From Aphrophora alni (Eukaryota > Arthropoda > Insecta > Hemiptera > Aphrophoridae): 64,000 bases of DNA. Below the pieces are notes generated by a model, which searched no databases, had not been told where the DNA came from, and was given only the letters and a program-made list of their open reading frames with translations. Where the stretch lies: assembly GCA_963513935.1 (NCBI GenBank), contig OY740772.1, positions 17,082,098-17,146,097 of the forward strand, read 5' to 3'. A program made the position numbers and the translations under genes. Below are positions 22,376-33,629 of this stretch, one piece after another (positions within the stretch are counted from its first letter, which is position 1; each line of letters starts with the position of its first letter).

Positions 22376-23625
22376 TTGCTATCATATACAATAATGCTCC
22401 AACAGATGCTGTAGTTTCCCACATAATGTACCATCCCCAATAAAATTGTCCATTTCACATTGCTAGCTTTGCCTTAGTTTGTTATTAATCTGCTTAAAGG
22501 TGCAGTCAAATTGTTGACCGTCTTTAATATCTTAACATGTTCTGTCTTTTTAAAGTCTTTATTAAATCATAAAATTAGGTAAGCATTTGTACTCTCTATC
22601 TATTTTTAATATTAATTTGATTTTACTGTAGCATCCGCCCTCCAGACAAATCTAATTTAAATGTTATAGTCACAACGCCAATTACGTAATCATTTTTAGC
22701 ACCAGAATTTTATTGAATGTCTTCTTTTATTGTAAACACAAATCTCTGTAAATCAATCTGTAAGCTACTAGTCAAGGCTTCCTGACAAACATTTCTGTAA
22801 AGATTCCTGAATTCCTGTCCGATACTCGAATGCCGTTTTGCTTGAACAGACACATAATTTTATAGCAGCTCTTTGTTCTAAACTGAGATTCATTGCGGAT
22901 TGTTAAACTGTTTCCATGACGGGGTAACTCTGAATGCGTCTAAAATGCGCAATCAAACTGCACAAGTATAAGTTGCAAACAGCATCAGAGCGTTCTTTGT
23001 TTACGCAATTGTACTAGAAAATGACTACTACCTTTGTAGTAACTAACAATCTGATTAAAGTCCGTTACTTTTCGTGATTGTGAAGAATGTACAAATTGTA
23101 AAATATATCCCGCCACATTTCTACTTTAGCTAGCTCAACAAGTACTCTGATAAATCGTTGCAAAAACATTCCAAACATCACAGATCTATCCAAATAGTAA
23201 CCAAAAATTAATTGACTTCCTGCCCAGCCAATCATATAACTAGAAATTAGCAGATCTTCTAAATGTAGTGCCCAAAATTTGGTGTTTTGGGCTTCATAAA
23301 AGTTTTAATCAATTATATTGTTAAAATTATACAGTAGGTTTTATTAAAATATTTGTGACACAGGTTTTCTATACTTTATAATTCTGTTGATTACTTTCTT
23401 TTAGTTGACTAGATGTACTGTATTTCAACATTCTCCACTCGCTCCTGGCAGTGTCTCAGCCCTGACTAATCTTTTAACTATATAAATATTAAATTTTGTA
23501 GAATAATGGGTGTTTGAATTTACATTTTCGACAATAACTTCGCTATTTGTCATCGCAGAGAGCTTGTGCTGGTACCATTACGTGCAGTATTGAAATCTAC
23601 AACTTTGCATCGAATAATGTGTTAG
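22376..23625. other. No recognised gene
   Basis: AT-rich, apparently single-copy sequence with no supported feature. Confidence 0.4.
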
Positions 23626-23629
23626 GTAT

Positions 23630-23800
23630 TGAAAAACTGTTGAAAAATCCGCCATTTTGAAATTTTTATTAGATTTTTCTGAACTTTAATAGGGTTCTAT
23701 AGAGGCCCCCTTATAACAATCCCCCCCCTATATAGTATGTTGTAGCCACTATTGTACTTACGTACGAAAGACAATGACAACGGGACGTCAAAAATTAATT
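23630..23800 (-). repeat. Dispersed repeat M, minus copy
   Basis: 'ccgccattttgaaattttta', 'aatagggttctatagagg' and 'gacaatgacaacgggacg' are the minus-strand form of M. Confidence 0.5.
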
Positions 23801-23883
23801 TTTCGTTTTCCTGTGATCATGACCAAATGTGAAGATCAGCTACAAAACGGTGATCGATAATTTTTGTGTTTACCATTCTTACC

Positions 23884-23886
23884 CTA

Positions 23887-23911
<25 letters not shown>
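23884..23911. repeat. (TA)n microsatellite
   Basis: A pure TA run followed by a T run. Two overlapping open frames across it are artefacts. Confidence 0.85.
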
Positions 23912-23917
<6 letters not shown>

Positions 23918-23966
23918 TCTGTCAAATGTAGTCTGTATTTGTATTTTACCTTTTATGTGGCTACAT

Positions 23967-23994
23967 GTTTCACTGCCACAGGCAGCATCATCAG
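23967..23994 (-). other. CTGATGA-stem-GAAAC motif
   Basis: On the minus strand: CTGATGA, then 'ctgcc', 'tgt' and 'ggcag' forming a 5-bp stem with a 3-base loop, then GAAAC. The total is 28 bases, the same length as the motif in element F1. The layout recalls a hammerhead ribozyme core, but the closing base pair is not canonical and no cleavage-site helix was identified. Confidence 0.4.
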
Positions 23995-24235
23995 GCCAGC
24001 TGCTATATCCACTCAAACACTTATATATATACACAACACTTATTGTAACACCTATAATATACCCTATACTTTGTACGCTGAGTAAATAATAATTTTTGTT
24101 TCCTCCTCCTCAAAAAATGTTTTAATACTATTTATACTTATACACCTCTTTTGTCTGTTCTCGTAGAAAAGAAAATGTCTTTCCATATGAGAGATAATTT
24201 GGTACAGATCTACTTCTCGATTAATTTCCAAATAT

Positions 24236-24560
24236 ACCGTGTGTCCGAAAAGTCTCGGACCGGTTCAACAACTAGAAAACCAAAAAAGATATTTTATGTG
24301 ATAAAAAACAAATTTTTGGCAATTGAGACATTTTTATCTGTTCCCCCAAAATGGCGGATTTTGGGGGGCAACTCAGTATTCCTAAATGGAAACACCCATT
24401 AGTGACCCTTCATGTTAAAGTGTTTATTTAGTAAAATACAACTGTACAAACTATAGGTCGATTTCTTGCTCCTATCTAAAATGGCAGTCTTTTTAACGAC
24501 CATTTTACTTTATTTATTTCATTCACAATTAATTAGAAGGCGAGAATATAGGATGAAATA
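24236..24560 (+). repeat. Repeat V-like copy
   Basis: Begins 'accgtgtgtccgaaaagtct', followed by 'ccaaaatggcggattttggg' and 'ctatctaaaatggcag'. It is assigned to V by its start and its repeated 'aaaatggcgg' cores; the rest is diverged. Confidence 0.4.
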
Positions 24561-25515
24561 TATTAAAAATGTAGTGTTGTAATCATAATTACTATTATTG
24601 AATTTTCAAAAATACAGATTCCCAGTTTAGGGTTTGTAAATAACTTTGAATGATTGATTGTATTAAATACCAAACCATTATGGTTTAGAGCAAGTTTAAA
24701 GTTGATAATTCCCAATAAAGTGCCGAGATCAGTATTTAATTCTTTAAGATAGAATCAATAACTACATTTTTTGTTAAAGTGGAAAGTCCACTTAAACCTA
24801 CAGTTCTCGAAATCTACTGTTGTATTTGTTGATATGTTGGACAACTGGGAAAATCCACGTAATTAAATTAAAATTAAATATTAAAATTACATCAACTAAC
24901 ATATCACTTTTTACACCCTGTTATGGCAGATATACCCTACATTTTGTGTTTTAAAAAAAACCTGGAGGTATTGGAAAAAATATGCTCACATACCAAATTT
25001 GATCAAAAAACTTTATTTTTGGGAGATAACCTATATGACTTGTTCAGGCCTTCTCTCAGGATAACAAAATTTGATTTAAAATGTCAGTTTTGATCGTATG
25101 ACAGCTACCCCCAAATTTTGAATTTAAAAAAATTATTTTAATCGAATTTCACACGAATCTATTAAATTTATTATCCATTTGTTGATTATATATAGACATA
25201 ATTCATACAGACGTTTGACATCATTTGTTTACAAAAATTTAATATACGACATTTCAAAAATATGAATTAACTTACTTTATCAAGTGAAAAACAAAGAATA
25301 TAATATCAAAAGAGGCAATGTAGTGTTGTAGCCTAGGATATTGTTGGAAACAATAACTGAAAGTATTAATCTAAAAAAGAAACTCGGGGTTAAACCTAAG
25401 TTTAAGCTGTCAAAATAACGTCATTAAAAAAAAAAATCACTAATCACAGAACTACAAAACAAAATTTACAATGGTCAACTAAATAAACCAGTGTTGTATG
25501 CTAATGAGGATACCT
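24561..25515. other. No recognised gene
   Basis: AT-rich sequence. Part of 24905-25130 resembles the interior of repeat D ('catacaaatttg'-like phrases) but is too diverged to place. Confidence 0.35.
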
Positions 25516-25519
25516 TAAG

Positions 25520-25765
25520 ATTTTGTTGGGTTGAACAACATTTTGACTCTCCTTCCACAAGTTTATATCATGACCTTGTTTTACCTCCTTGTGGAGAATT
25601 AACAGGATATATTTTAAAATAGAAAAATTAAAATTTAATTGAGTATGTGTACTGCTTTATATCTATACTGTTTTAACAAATCAACTGATTTTAATATCAT
25701 TTTAAAACCAGACTCTTTTGATTAATCAGATAACTTTCTGATATATTCCAGACAGTAATAAATAG
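25520..25765 (+). repeat. Two-copy repeat Z, copy 1
   Basis: 'ctctccttccacaagttta', 'tatcatgaccttgttttac', 'ccttgtggagaattaac' and 'gattaatcagataa' align with 41640-41850. Confidence 0.45.
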
Positions 25766-26271
25766 AATGTTGAAACTATATATCTTTCACAACATCAATA
25801 CTATGCACTTATTTGAAATACAATAAACGTTCCTGCTTTCAGTCTATTACCAAGCTATTGTTTGCTTGTAGCTCCGGAGAGGTAGGCCTACGTTTTTTAC
25901 GATGCGACTAATTGGTGAAGTATTGAATGCTGTAATTAGCTTTGTTAAGGCAAGGCAAGTGTAGGAAGGTTAGGACAGGGCAGTTGCGAGGGATTATTTC
26001 TTGTCATGATTTTTTTTTTTTTTTTAAGAGGGACATTTCATTCATCGGATAATTATTTTCAAAGAAGATTTAACAATAACTACAACAATTTGGTTAATGA
26101 CTCGTCTTCCAGTCATCGTTCGACAATTGTTTTTCAATAAAAAACCTCTTTGTAATAATAGGTTTAGACAATATAGATTGTAAGTTATTGAAAGATGTAC
26201 AATTTGTAGATAATAACATGTAATGTAAGTTTTAAAGTTATTCTATAACGATATTATTGATTTATTATACG

Positions 26272-26640
26272 GGGAGTTTCTAAAAATCGTTCAGAACTTT
26301 AGGGGCTTATTCGTCACATCAAAACCAACGAACAAGTTTATATATTTCGTAAAATCTTTATTTTATCCACCATTTTGTCTTTTAGTAACAAAAAAATTAA
26401 TTTTTTAACGGTATATGATATGGAATTAAAATTTTGTGATATAAAAACACAGTTTAAGAAAAATCACCAACCGATTTCCTTTACTTATTTCAAAATGCGA
26501 ATAATTTAAAAACCGTTAATTTTACAAGAGAGCGTTTTTTTTCTTTTTTCTAACAACAAAAAAGTTTTTCATTCTTTCTGCATCTCAAAGGACAACTGAG
26601 TTATCGTCAAAAAAAGTTACCGTCGCGGGACGGTAGAGAG
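26272..26640 (+). repeat. Repeat V copy
   Basis: Starts 'ggggagtttctaaaaatcgt' and continues 'cgtcacatcaaaaccaac', 'ccaccattttgtcttttagt', 'gatatggaattaaaattttg' and 'aaccgatttcctttacttat', in the same order as 5690-6010. Confidence 0.55.
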
Positions 26641-26754
26641 AAGTGAAGACTTGTCAATTTCAAAAATTAAATTAAAATTAAATTAAATTTTAAACTTTCA
26701 GTAAATGTAACACAATTATTAATTATATTTTGCATTGATTATTAGTGTGACTTG

Positions 26755-27640
26755 ATTAGATTTTTAGTTTTAATATATATGGGTATGTGAGAAAGTTTGT
26801 GCAATATTTTTCGTAGATTTTTAGTTTTAATATGTATGTGTATGTGAGAAAGTTTGTGCTATAGTTTTGCATTGATTTTAGTTTGACTATGTATATGAGT
26901 TTGAGAAAGTTAGTGCAATATTTTTCGTAGATTTTTAGTTTTAATATATATGGGTATGTGAGAAAGTTTGTGCTATAGTTTCCCATTGATTTTAGTTTAA
27001 CAATGTATATGAGTTTGAGAAAGTTAGTGCAATATTTTTTGTAGATTTTTAGTTTTAATATAAATATGGGTATGTGAGAAAGTTTGTGCTATAGTTTTGC
27101 ATTGATTTCAGTTTAACTATGTATGTGAATTTTGAGAAAGTTAGTGCCTTATTTTTCGTAGATTTTTAGTTTTAATATATATGGGTATGTGAGAAATTTT
27201 GTGCTATATTTTGCATTGATTTTAGTTTAACTATGTATGTGATTTGAGAAAGTTAGTGCCTTATTTTTCGTAGATTTTTAGTTTTAATATATATGGGTAT
27301 GTGAGAAAGTTTGTGCTATAGTTTTGCATTGATTTCAGTTTAACTATGTATGTGAATTTTGAGAAAGTTAGTGCAATATTTTTCGTAGATTTTTAGTTTT
27401 AATATGTATGGGTATGTGAGAAAGTTTGTGCAATATTTTGCATTGATTTTAGTTTAACTATGTATGTGATTTGAGAAAGTTAGTGCAATATTTTTCGTAG
27501 ATTTTTAGTTTTAATATGTATGGGTATGTGAGAAAGTTTGTGCAATATTTTTCCATTGATTTTAGTTTGACTATGTATGTAAGTTTGAGAAAGTTAGTGC
27601 AATATTGTTCGAAGATTTTTAGTTTTAATATATAACCGTT
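26755..27640 (+). repeat. Satellite D, about 114-bp dimer of 57-bp halves
   Basis: The anchor 'tagatttttagttttaatat' recurs near 26757, 26814, 26929, 27042, 27159, 27271, 27386 and 27499, spaced about 113-117 bp apart from the first, 57-bp step. Within each unit two related halves alternate: 'tgtgagaaagtttgtgc' and 'tttgagaaagttagtgc'. The half unit matches the terminus of dispersed repeat D found singly at 13061, 17127, 34143 and 59185 and inverted at 36629 and 51299. Confidence 0.93.
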
Positions 27641-28429
27641 GTTGTACGTATACTGTTATTATTATTTTCGTGACGATTTTTCCTTTCACCACATCCATTT
27701 AACAGCACCAAAAAAATTGCCTACCGGGCGTGAAGAAGTATTCACTTCAAAAACTGTAAACACTAAATCTTGGTAATTGTTTACAACATCCAAGATAAGC
27801 CAAGAACCAGAATGCTTGTGTGAATTTTGCAAATTTTTACCACCAAATCATCCTGTAGCTTAAATGACGACCGAGTTATCAATACTCCCAATTAATAGGT
27901 AGACTCGATTAAGGAAAGTTTTAAGACTGTTGCAATGGGTAAGGACGTATATTAAATACTATTTTTGAATTTGAAAATATGTGAATATTATTTTATCCCA
28001 CAGTGTACATAATGACAGAAAATAATTTTTTTTAACAACTTTGATCAATAGACTAACTGGAAATATGTTTTTATTTACTACAATCACAACAATACTTTCT
28101 TAATAATCAGCTGTTGTGCAACATTAATACAGTTTTTTAACCAGCTGTAGGAAGTTCACTTAAATGTGATCCAGTAAGCGTTGGAATGTTTATCAATAAA
28201 TTGAGTATATTAAACAGCTGTTTCTTTAAGATTTTTTTTCTGCCAAACACAGTAGGTCTACAGTCTTGTTTGACATTACTAAAAAACACAAAATTTTATG
28301 ATATTAGTTATCCAATCAGTTAGTTGTTGTTAAGATACAGGAAGATTGGAGCTAGAAATTTGTAACATTCAAATGTTAGTTCTATATTGGGTGTTGTAGC
28401 TGCTAATTACCAGGAATTAATGTTTTCTG

Positions 28430-28815
28430 TTTTTGTCAATAACTCAGTTATTCTTTAAGCTACAGAAAAAATGTAGGAAATATTTTGTTTTTCGCTAAAA
28501 AAAAGGTAAATATTTTGTAAAGTTAACAGTTTTTAAGACATTCGAAATTGAAAAGTTTAAATAGTCACCATTTTGAACTGAGGCAAGGAAAACAGTTTAT
28601 TATTTTTCTCAAATTGGGTGTATATAAAAAATATTAACATCATATCATTTACCATTAAAAAGATATGTTTTTCTTGAAAACACAAAATGGCGGCAAGATA
28701 GAAAATTAAGCATTTTAGTAAATATATTTATATACACTTTTTCCATTCATTTTGATGTGAGAAATAATCACGTGAAGTTTATGAATGATTTTTGGAAACA
28801 CCCTGTATACATTTT
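28430..28815 (-). repeat. Repeat V, minus copy
   Basis: Read on the minus strand it starts 'acagggtgtttccaaaaatc' and contains 'ccattttgtgttttcaagaa' and 'ttaatggtaaatgatatgat', matching 5690-6010 and 26272-26560. Confidence 0.55.
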
Positions 28816-28835
28816 GTATATAAAAGCTAACATAT

Positions 28836-28985
28836 GACTTTCGAGAGTATAAATCAACCACTGCTACCAGTGATAATTTGAGCTCTGAGCTTCTTTCTTA
28901 GATTTAAGTATCAGTTTCATTATGTTTTAGATTTATCACTTGACAAAAGAGGTTGATTCATATACTCAAAACGTCGTGGATTAGT
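28836..28985. mobile_element. Foldback element F3 (small)
   Basis: The left arm 'gactttcgagagtataaatc' followed by 'aaccactgctaccagtgata' is an imperfect inverted repeat of the right arm 'ttatcacttgacaaaagagg' followed by 'ttgattcatatactcaaaac'. A single arm of the same family, inverted, lies at 41382-41424, and a related one at 2792-2836. No target duplication was identified. Confidence 0.5.
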
Positions 28986-29255
28986 TTTCATATTCAGAAT
29001 TTATGACTACGTAAGCGGCCACAAAAATTTAAAAAGGAACATGAAATTTGATATAGGCGATTGTAGTGTGCTCATGTAGAACTCTATTGAAATTCAAAAA
29101 AAAATTATTAAAAATATGATAATGGCGGCCAATTAAAACAGTTAATGTTTCATATCTCATTTGATATTTATAATAGTTACGAAATTAAACAAGGTCGAGT
29201 TACCAACACGAGTAAAGTATTTTTCAATTATTAAATCTTCTAGGCAACGAAAGCT
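28986..29255 (+). repeat. Dispersed repeat M, plus copy
   Basis: 'aaaaaggaacatgaaatttg', 'ctattgaaattcaaaaaaaa', 'gataatggcggccaatt' and 'agttaatgtttcatatctca' match M. Confidence 0.6.
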
Positions 29256-29492
29256 GGATTATGGTTTCATGGAATAGCTATTTTTTAATTTGAGAAATCT
29301 AAAATATTAAATGGGCGATTCAATATGGCCGATCACAACTCAAAATATTTGCTAATGGAGTGTTTAAACTTAGAAATACGTAATGCTAGATGAATTTAAA
29401 ATTATAAAGGGTGTTTGATGATAACATTATTTATTCAATTATAAATTTATAATAGGAAGAATAAAAAAATAATGCTTAAGGATTAGAGTTAG

Positions 29493-29517
29493 AAAAATTA
29501 ATAGTCTTAATAAGGAT

Positions 29518-29577
<60 letters not shown>

Positions 29578-29602
29578 ATCCTTATTAAGACTATTAATTT
29601 TT
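29493..29602. repeat. Perfect 110-bp AT palindrome
   Basis: The arm at 29493-29521 ('aaaaattaatagtcttaata', then 'aggattttc') is exactly complementary to 29574-29602, and the centre is a pure (TA)n tract of about 52 bp. The whole segment is a continuous inverted repeat and could extrude as a cruciform. Confidence 0.95.
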
Positions 29603-29612
29603 GTTTACATTG

Positions 29613-29656
<44 letters not shown>

Positions 29657-29670
29657 TACAATGTAAACAA
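29601..29670. repeat. Second AT palindrome abutting the first
   Basis: The arms 'ttgtttacattgta' at 29601-29614 and 'tacaatgtaaacaa' at 29657-29670 flank a (TA)n centre. It shares two bases with the preceding palindrome, so two hairpins lie back to back. Confidence 0.9.
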
Positions 29671-29699
29671 TAATACAAATTATTCTCCAGTTTTTTCTT

Positions 29700-30560
29700 T
29701 ATACAAAACTAAAATAGGGGAAGCATTTAGATTATTATTGCAATGTATAATTTATTATTCTTGATTATAATTCAAAATTAGCGACGCCAAAAGCCCCCCT
29801 AAAACGTAGCTAATTTTTTATAAGAATTGATTTAATTATTCGATTTACAATAACTGATTAAACAAATAGCACACATTCACACTAGCTTCAACTAAATATA
29901 AACACAATTAGGAACCCTATTTCATCAAAATCGGTGCAGGTTTAATGTAAGCTTCGTTTAATGGACTAAAACGAGCTGCTTACAATATTGAAAATCATTA
30001 TACTGTGTTTTGAATGTTTTATTTCATGATACATACCCAAATAATATCACCTTCACCCTTTTGCAGATGTAGGCCTACATACAGACAACACATTCAAAAT
30101 TTATTCCTTCAAAATGCAAACAATTTCGCAAGCAGACAGCTGTCGCATGTTGAATAATCAACCATCTTAGGATTGTTCACTTCAAAAGGAATTCTTGTAT
30201 TAAAAGCTGTACATGAATCAGAACAAGGTCGTATTTGCATAACTTACAATATCAGTGCCATCTAGATTGAAATATTTAGAAATCAACGAATCGTAACGGT
30301 AAACAATACATCATACACAAGTTAAGACACTATCGTTCTTAATAATACTGTTTACAACTCGTTTAGTTGAGGTTAGATCAGCTGGCTTGGCAATTAATAA
30401 TGTTAGGTTAGAGTAATAACATGGTAGAGTGCAAGCGGTTAAGTACGAGATCTGTGTTTGCATCTGTGACATTTATGCCTTAAAATATTTCAAGATCATC
30501 ATGCAAGTTGAGGAAAGTAATTGTTGACACTGCGCAGTAATTATGCGCATTCGTTTTGAG
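29700..30560. other. No recognised gene
   Basis: AT-rich sequence with no supported feature except a 'tgtaggcctaca' palindrome near 30067, one of several 'aggcct' palindromes in the window. Confidence 0.4.
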
Positions 30561-30619
30561 CAACAATGAAAAATAACCTCAAATTTAACTTGTTTAAATC
30601 AGCTGTTGAAATAATTAAG

Positions 30620-30758
30620 AGTTTTTATTTTGATGGCTGTATTAATTTGATTTTAACATGTTATTTTGATAGCTGTGATAATTTGATTTTACCATGTTAT
30701 TTTGATAGCTGTGATAATTTGATTTTAACCTGTTATTTTGATAGCTGTGATAATTTTT
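30620..30758 (+). repeat. 36-bp minisatellite, about 3.7 copies
   Basis: The unit 'ttattttgatagctgtgata' followed by 'atttgattttaacatg' repeats with few changes. As 36 is a multiple of three, a frame starting at 30566 stays open and reads a 12-residue repeat of the form CYFDSCDNLILT, then runs on to 31093 through unrelated sequence. The peptide has no recognised family, and the far half overlaps what looks like a LINE 3' end on the other strand, so I do not call it a gene. Confidence 0.8.
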
Positions 30759-30889
30759 ATATATTAATTGATAAACGGTATTATTATCTCAACAACATAA
30801 ATTTTAAAATGGATTTTTCAGAGAGTAAAATATTTATCAGGGCTTGTTTTAAAGTTATAAACACGGAATTTCTTCTTTTTTTAGGTAAA

Positions 30890-31226
30890 AATGCGTATTG
30901 CACAGTTAGGGGATGTCGTTCGGCCCTTGACCCCTGGTGTATGGGACTCTCATCCACTAAAAAACTCCTCTTTTTCGTTCAGTCGTCACTCCACTCTGGA
31001 ACAGCTGGTCAGCATATCTTCAATGTAGTGTTACTTATTTCACTCTGTTCAGCTCTGTCTTTTATAAACTTTTTTCTGTTCTCTCCTAGATAACAAATTT
31101 ATATAATATTGTGTGGTCTGTTCATTTTGCACGTCAGAGTTCATTGTTTTCCTTTGGTTTTCCTGGACTTACTAAACTTACCCAGGAAGATCTGTAAGCT
31201 CCACGAACTTCAGAATCTTTTTGTCA
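30890..31226 (-). mobile_element. LINE 3' end remnant (Jockey-like)
   Basis: On the minus strand 31216-31178 reads KILKFVELTDLPG, which resembles the last residues of Jockey-type ORF2 proteins and matches the KILKFMNQA tail of the decayed LINE at 61380-61760. The remaining 300 bp would be its 3' untranslated part. This is inference from a short peptide match. The right edge lies next to the F1 insertion at 31238. Confidence 0.4.
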
Positions 31227-31237
31227 TGGTTGTCTTG

Positions 31238-31613
31238 TATTAAATGTTGAGCTTGACTTATGAGAAAAATTATACAGTATAACAAACACACAGAACACAA
31301 TTCTCACAAAAAATACGCCTAAGTATCAGACGCGTTTCAACGACAAGGTCGTCCTCTTCAGTGATACACGATCTACAACCAATCGAACTATAACTACAGT
31401 TATAGTTTGATTGGTGTAGCTCGTGTATACATATACATGTCGTTGTATATATTGACGAGTTACACCAATCAAACTATAGGCCTAACTATAGTTATAGTTC
31501 GATTGGTTGTAGATCGTATATCACTGAAGAGGACGACCTTTTCGTTGAAACGCGTCTGATACTTAGGCGTATTTTTTATGAGAATTGTGTTCTGTGTGTT
31601 TGTTATACTGTAA
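31238..31613 (+). mobile_element. Foldback element F1, copy 2
   Basis: A 376-bp element with the same 35-bp left leader, arms and centre as 7990-8360. It is flanked by a perfect 10-bp direct repeat, 'ggttgtcttg', at 31228-31237 and 31614-31623. Both arms carry the CTGAAGA-stem-GAAAC motif (31334-31361 minus, 31524-31551 plus); the right one has one change in the stem. Two copies with the same boundaries and clean duplications define the element ends well. Confidence 0.88.
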
Positions 31614-31734
31614 GGTTGTCTTGAAGGAATATCTGCCCTTTGCGAAAAATCCGAGGCGCTTAGTATCTTCTTGAAAAGAAATCTGTAAAATTATCTAATT
31701 TAGTGTGTTATAAGTTGAATAACACACGAGACTA

Positions 31735-31935
31735 AAAAGAACTGTTTAAAACGACTGCCATTTTAGTATTTTTAATTCGATTTTACTTACTGAGTACATT
31801 ATAGTTTTCTATACTAAACTTCATGTTTTCATCTTAATTTTATTAGCGGCTGTAGTGTTTACATACAGACCGCAACGACGGATGGACGGCAAAACGAAAA
31901 TATTGTTTTTTCTGATTCATAAGACCGTGAAATGT
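31735..31935 (-). repeat. Dispersed repeat M, minus copy
   Basis: 'gaactgtttaaaacgactgc' plus 'cattttagtatttttaattc' and 'cgcaacgacggatggacgg' are the minus-strand form of M. Confidence 0.55.
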
Positions 31936-32475
31936 AAAGATTAGTCAAAAACTAGTGGTAGAATTGGTTCGATTACCAAACTTATCCTCTAGGAAATTAA
32001 ATATATAAATTAAGCAGATGCCGCTATCTCTAAAGTTAACGTACTTTGGCTGGACACGAAGACAGGTAGGGTACGAAAGCTTAATATAGCAGGACAGGTT
32101 TTGCGCGTGCAGGAAGTGCCCATAGAGAAACTTGTCAGGTCAAAGATCAACTTGAGCTGTCAATACCTCGCGTTGACATGACAGTCCTCAGGAGAGACGT
32201 TCTTTTGAAGCATTGGCAGAGTCATTTATGAATGACAGCTTCTGTCAAAACATTAAACTCCCCCACTCCTCCTTAATTTTCGTTGTGGGAGATCTCGGAT
32301 CCGCAAGGACTGGAGTAAAATTACAGATGCGATCTTTTCGAAAGTTCCTAATTCCAAATATTAAGTTATTGAAGATTTATGAGTCTAATCGAACGTAAAA
32401 TTTGATATTTTAAAAATACTAAGTTCAATTCCAACCCCTTTACATTCTAACCACCTTTCCTTATACTAAGTATAT
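31936..32475. other. No recognised gene
   Basis: A slightly GC-richer patch at 32030-32200 has no open frame or splice context that I can support. The 61-codon frame at 32213 is unrecognised. Confidence 0.35.
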
Positions 32476-32477
32476 GT

Positions 32478-32905
32478 TACGTTTGGTAATCGTCAAGGAT
32501 TTTGAACTCCGTTTTTACTGACATCCGTTTATACAACATGCCCTTCGTTGTACGACAAAGACCACAAAAATTAAGATAGGAACATGTAATTTGCTACAGA
32601 GAACTATAGAAGCCAATTGAAATTCAGAAAAAAGTAATTGAAAATATTAAAATGGCGGCCATTTTTAATCAGTTAATCTGTTCATAGCTGGTATGTTGTT
32701 TAACTTGACATATATTTACAGATTTCAATTTCTACATGCAGTGGTAACACTCCAAACTCTTTACGATGACAAATAGCGAAGGTATTGTCAAAAAATTAAT
32801 CTGGAAACCTAACCTAACCAAACTTAACCTAACCTCTATTGAAAATGTGATATTCGTATAGTTACGAGATCCAGGGCTAAGTCAACGACACTTCAGTTCT
32901 GTTTC
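32478..32905 (+). repeat. Dispersed repeat M, long plus copy
   Basis: Starts 'tttggtaatcgtcaaggatt', continues 'aagataggaacatgtaattt', 'aaaatggcggccatttttaa', 'cagatttcaatttctacatg' and 'tacgatgacaaatagcgaag'. With 56880-57400 it gives the fullest view of the family. A small run of 'aacctaacc' telomere-like sequence is embedded near 32810-32840. Confidence 0.65.
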
Positions 32906-33437
32906 TTCAGTGAGCTTATAAAAATAAATCAAGTGTATTTAGATAAGGACAGACAGCTGGGCGATATCAACCCTGTGACATATCCAGTGATTAAGGAAAG
33001 TTTAATTTAAAAACGTCCTAACGTTATAAGCAGGAACTGCGTACTGTTGAAATACTGCCTCATTTCTGTTAAACAGTTAAAATTTAAATTTAATAATAAG
33101 CGCTTTTTAATCATCTTAATACAATAACGATTAGGTTTTAAGTGCCATTTTGACAAATTTCAAAACTCTTAAAATGCAATTTAACTCGTAACTTTAGAAT
33201 ATTGCGTGATTCTGTTTGAAAATTTGAATCATCCCCACCCATCTGATTTGTAAAAAGTTAAGATTTGTTGAGGAGATGTAATTTTCTTTTTCGTTGTATT
33301 TTTATTAAAATTACTTTAACGGCTGGCATTTTAAAACAATTTTTTATAGGCGGTGGTACAAACAAATTTTCTTTGTCATGTTATGGTATTATCAAGTCCT
33401 ATAAATGGTGTGCCACTTGATCATTAGCCTTATTTGA

Positions 33438-33530
33438 ATAACCTAACCTAACTCTAACATAACCTAACCCTAACATAACCTTACATATACTAACCTAACC
33501 TAACCCTAACATAACCTAACCTCTAAAGAT
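33438..33530 (-). repeat. Degenerate telomere-like (TTAGG/TTAGGGT) run
   Basis: Repeats of 'cctaaccctaacataa' and 'cctaacctaac', i.e. GGTTA-type motifs on the other strand. The run is short and irregular, so this is an interstitial telomere-like or transposon-borne tract, not a chromosome end. Confidence 0.6.
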
Positions 33531-33629
33531 GAACATAAACTACACGTCACCCCCTTTCTCACCCACCAAGTGGACGCTACCTAGTGTGTCTATCTGTAAT
33601 CTGTTCAACTCTACATCCAAACTCAAAAT

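Noticed and set aside
23967..23994. Confident hammerhead ribozyme call
   Set aside because: The conserved strands and a stem are visible, but the pair closing helix II is not canonical and no cleavage-site helix was found by eye.
30566..31093. 175-codon protein gene
   Set aside because: The first half is a minisatellite, the second half overlaps a probable LINE 3' end on the other strand, and no family is recognised.
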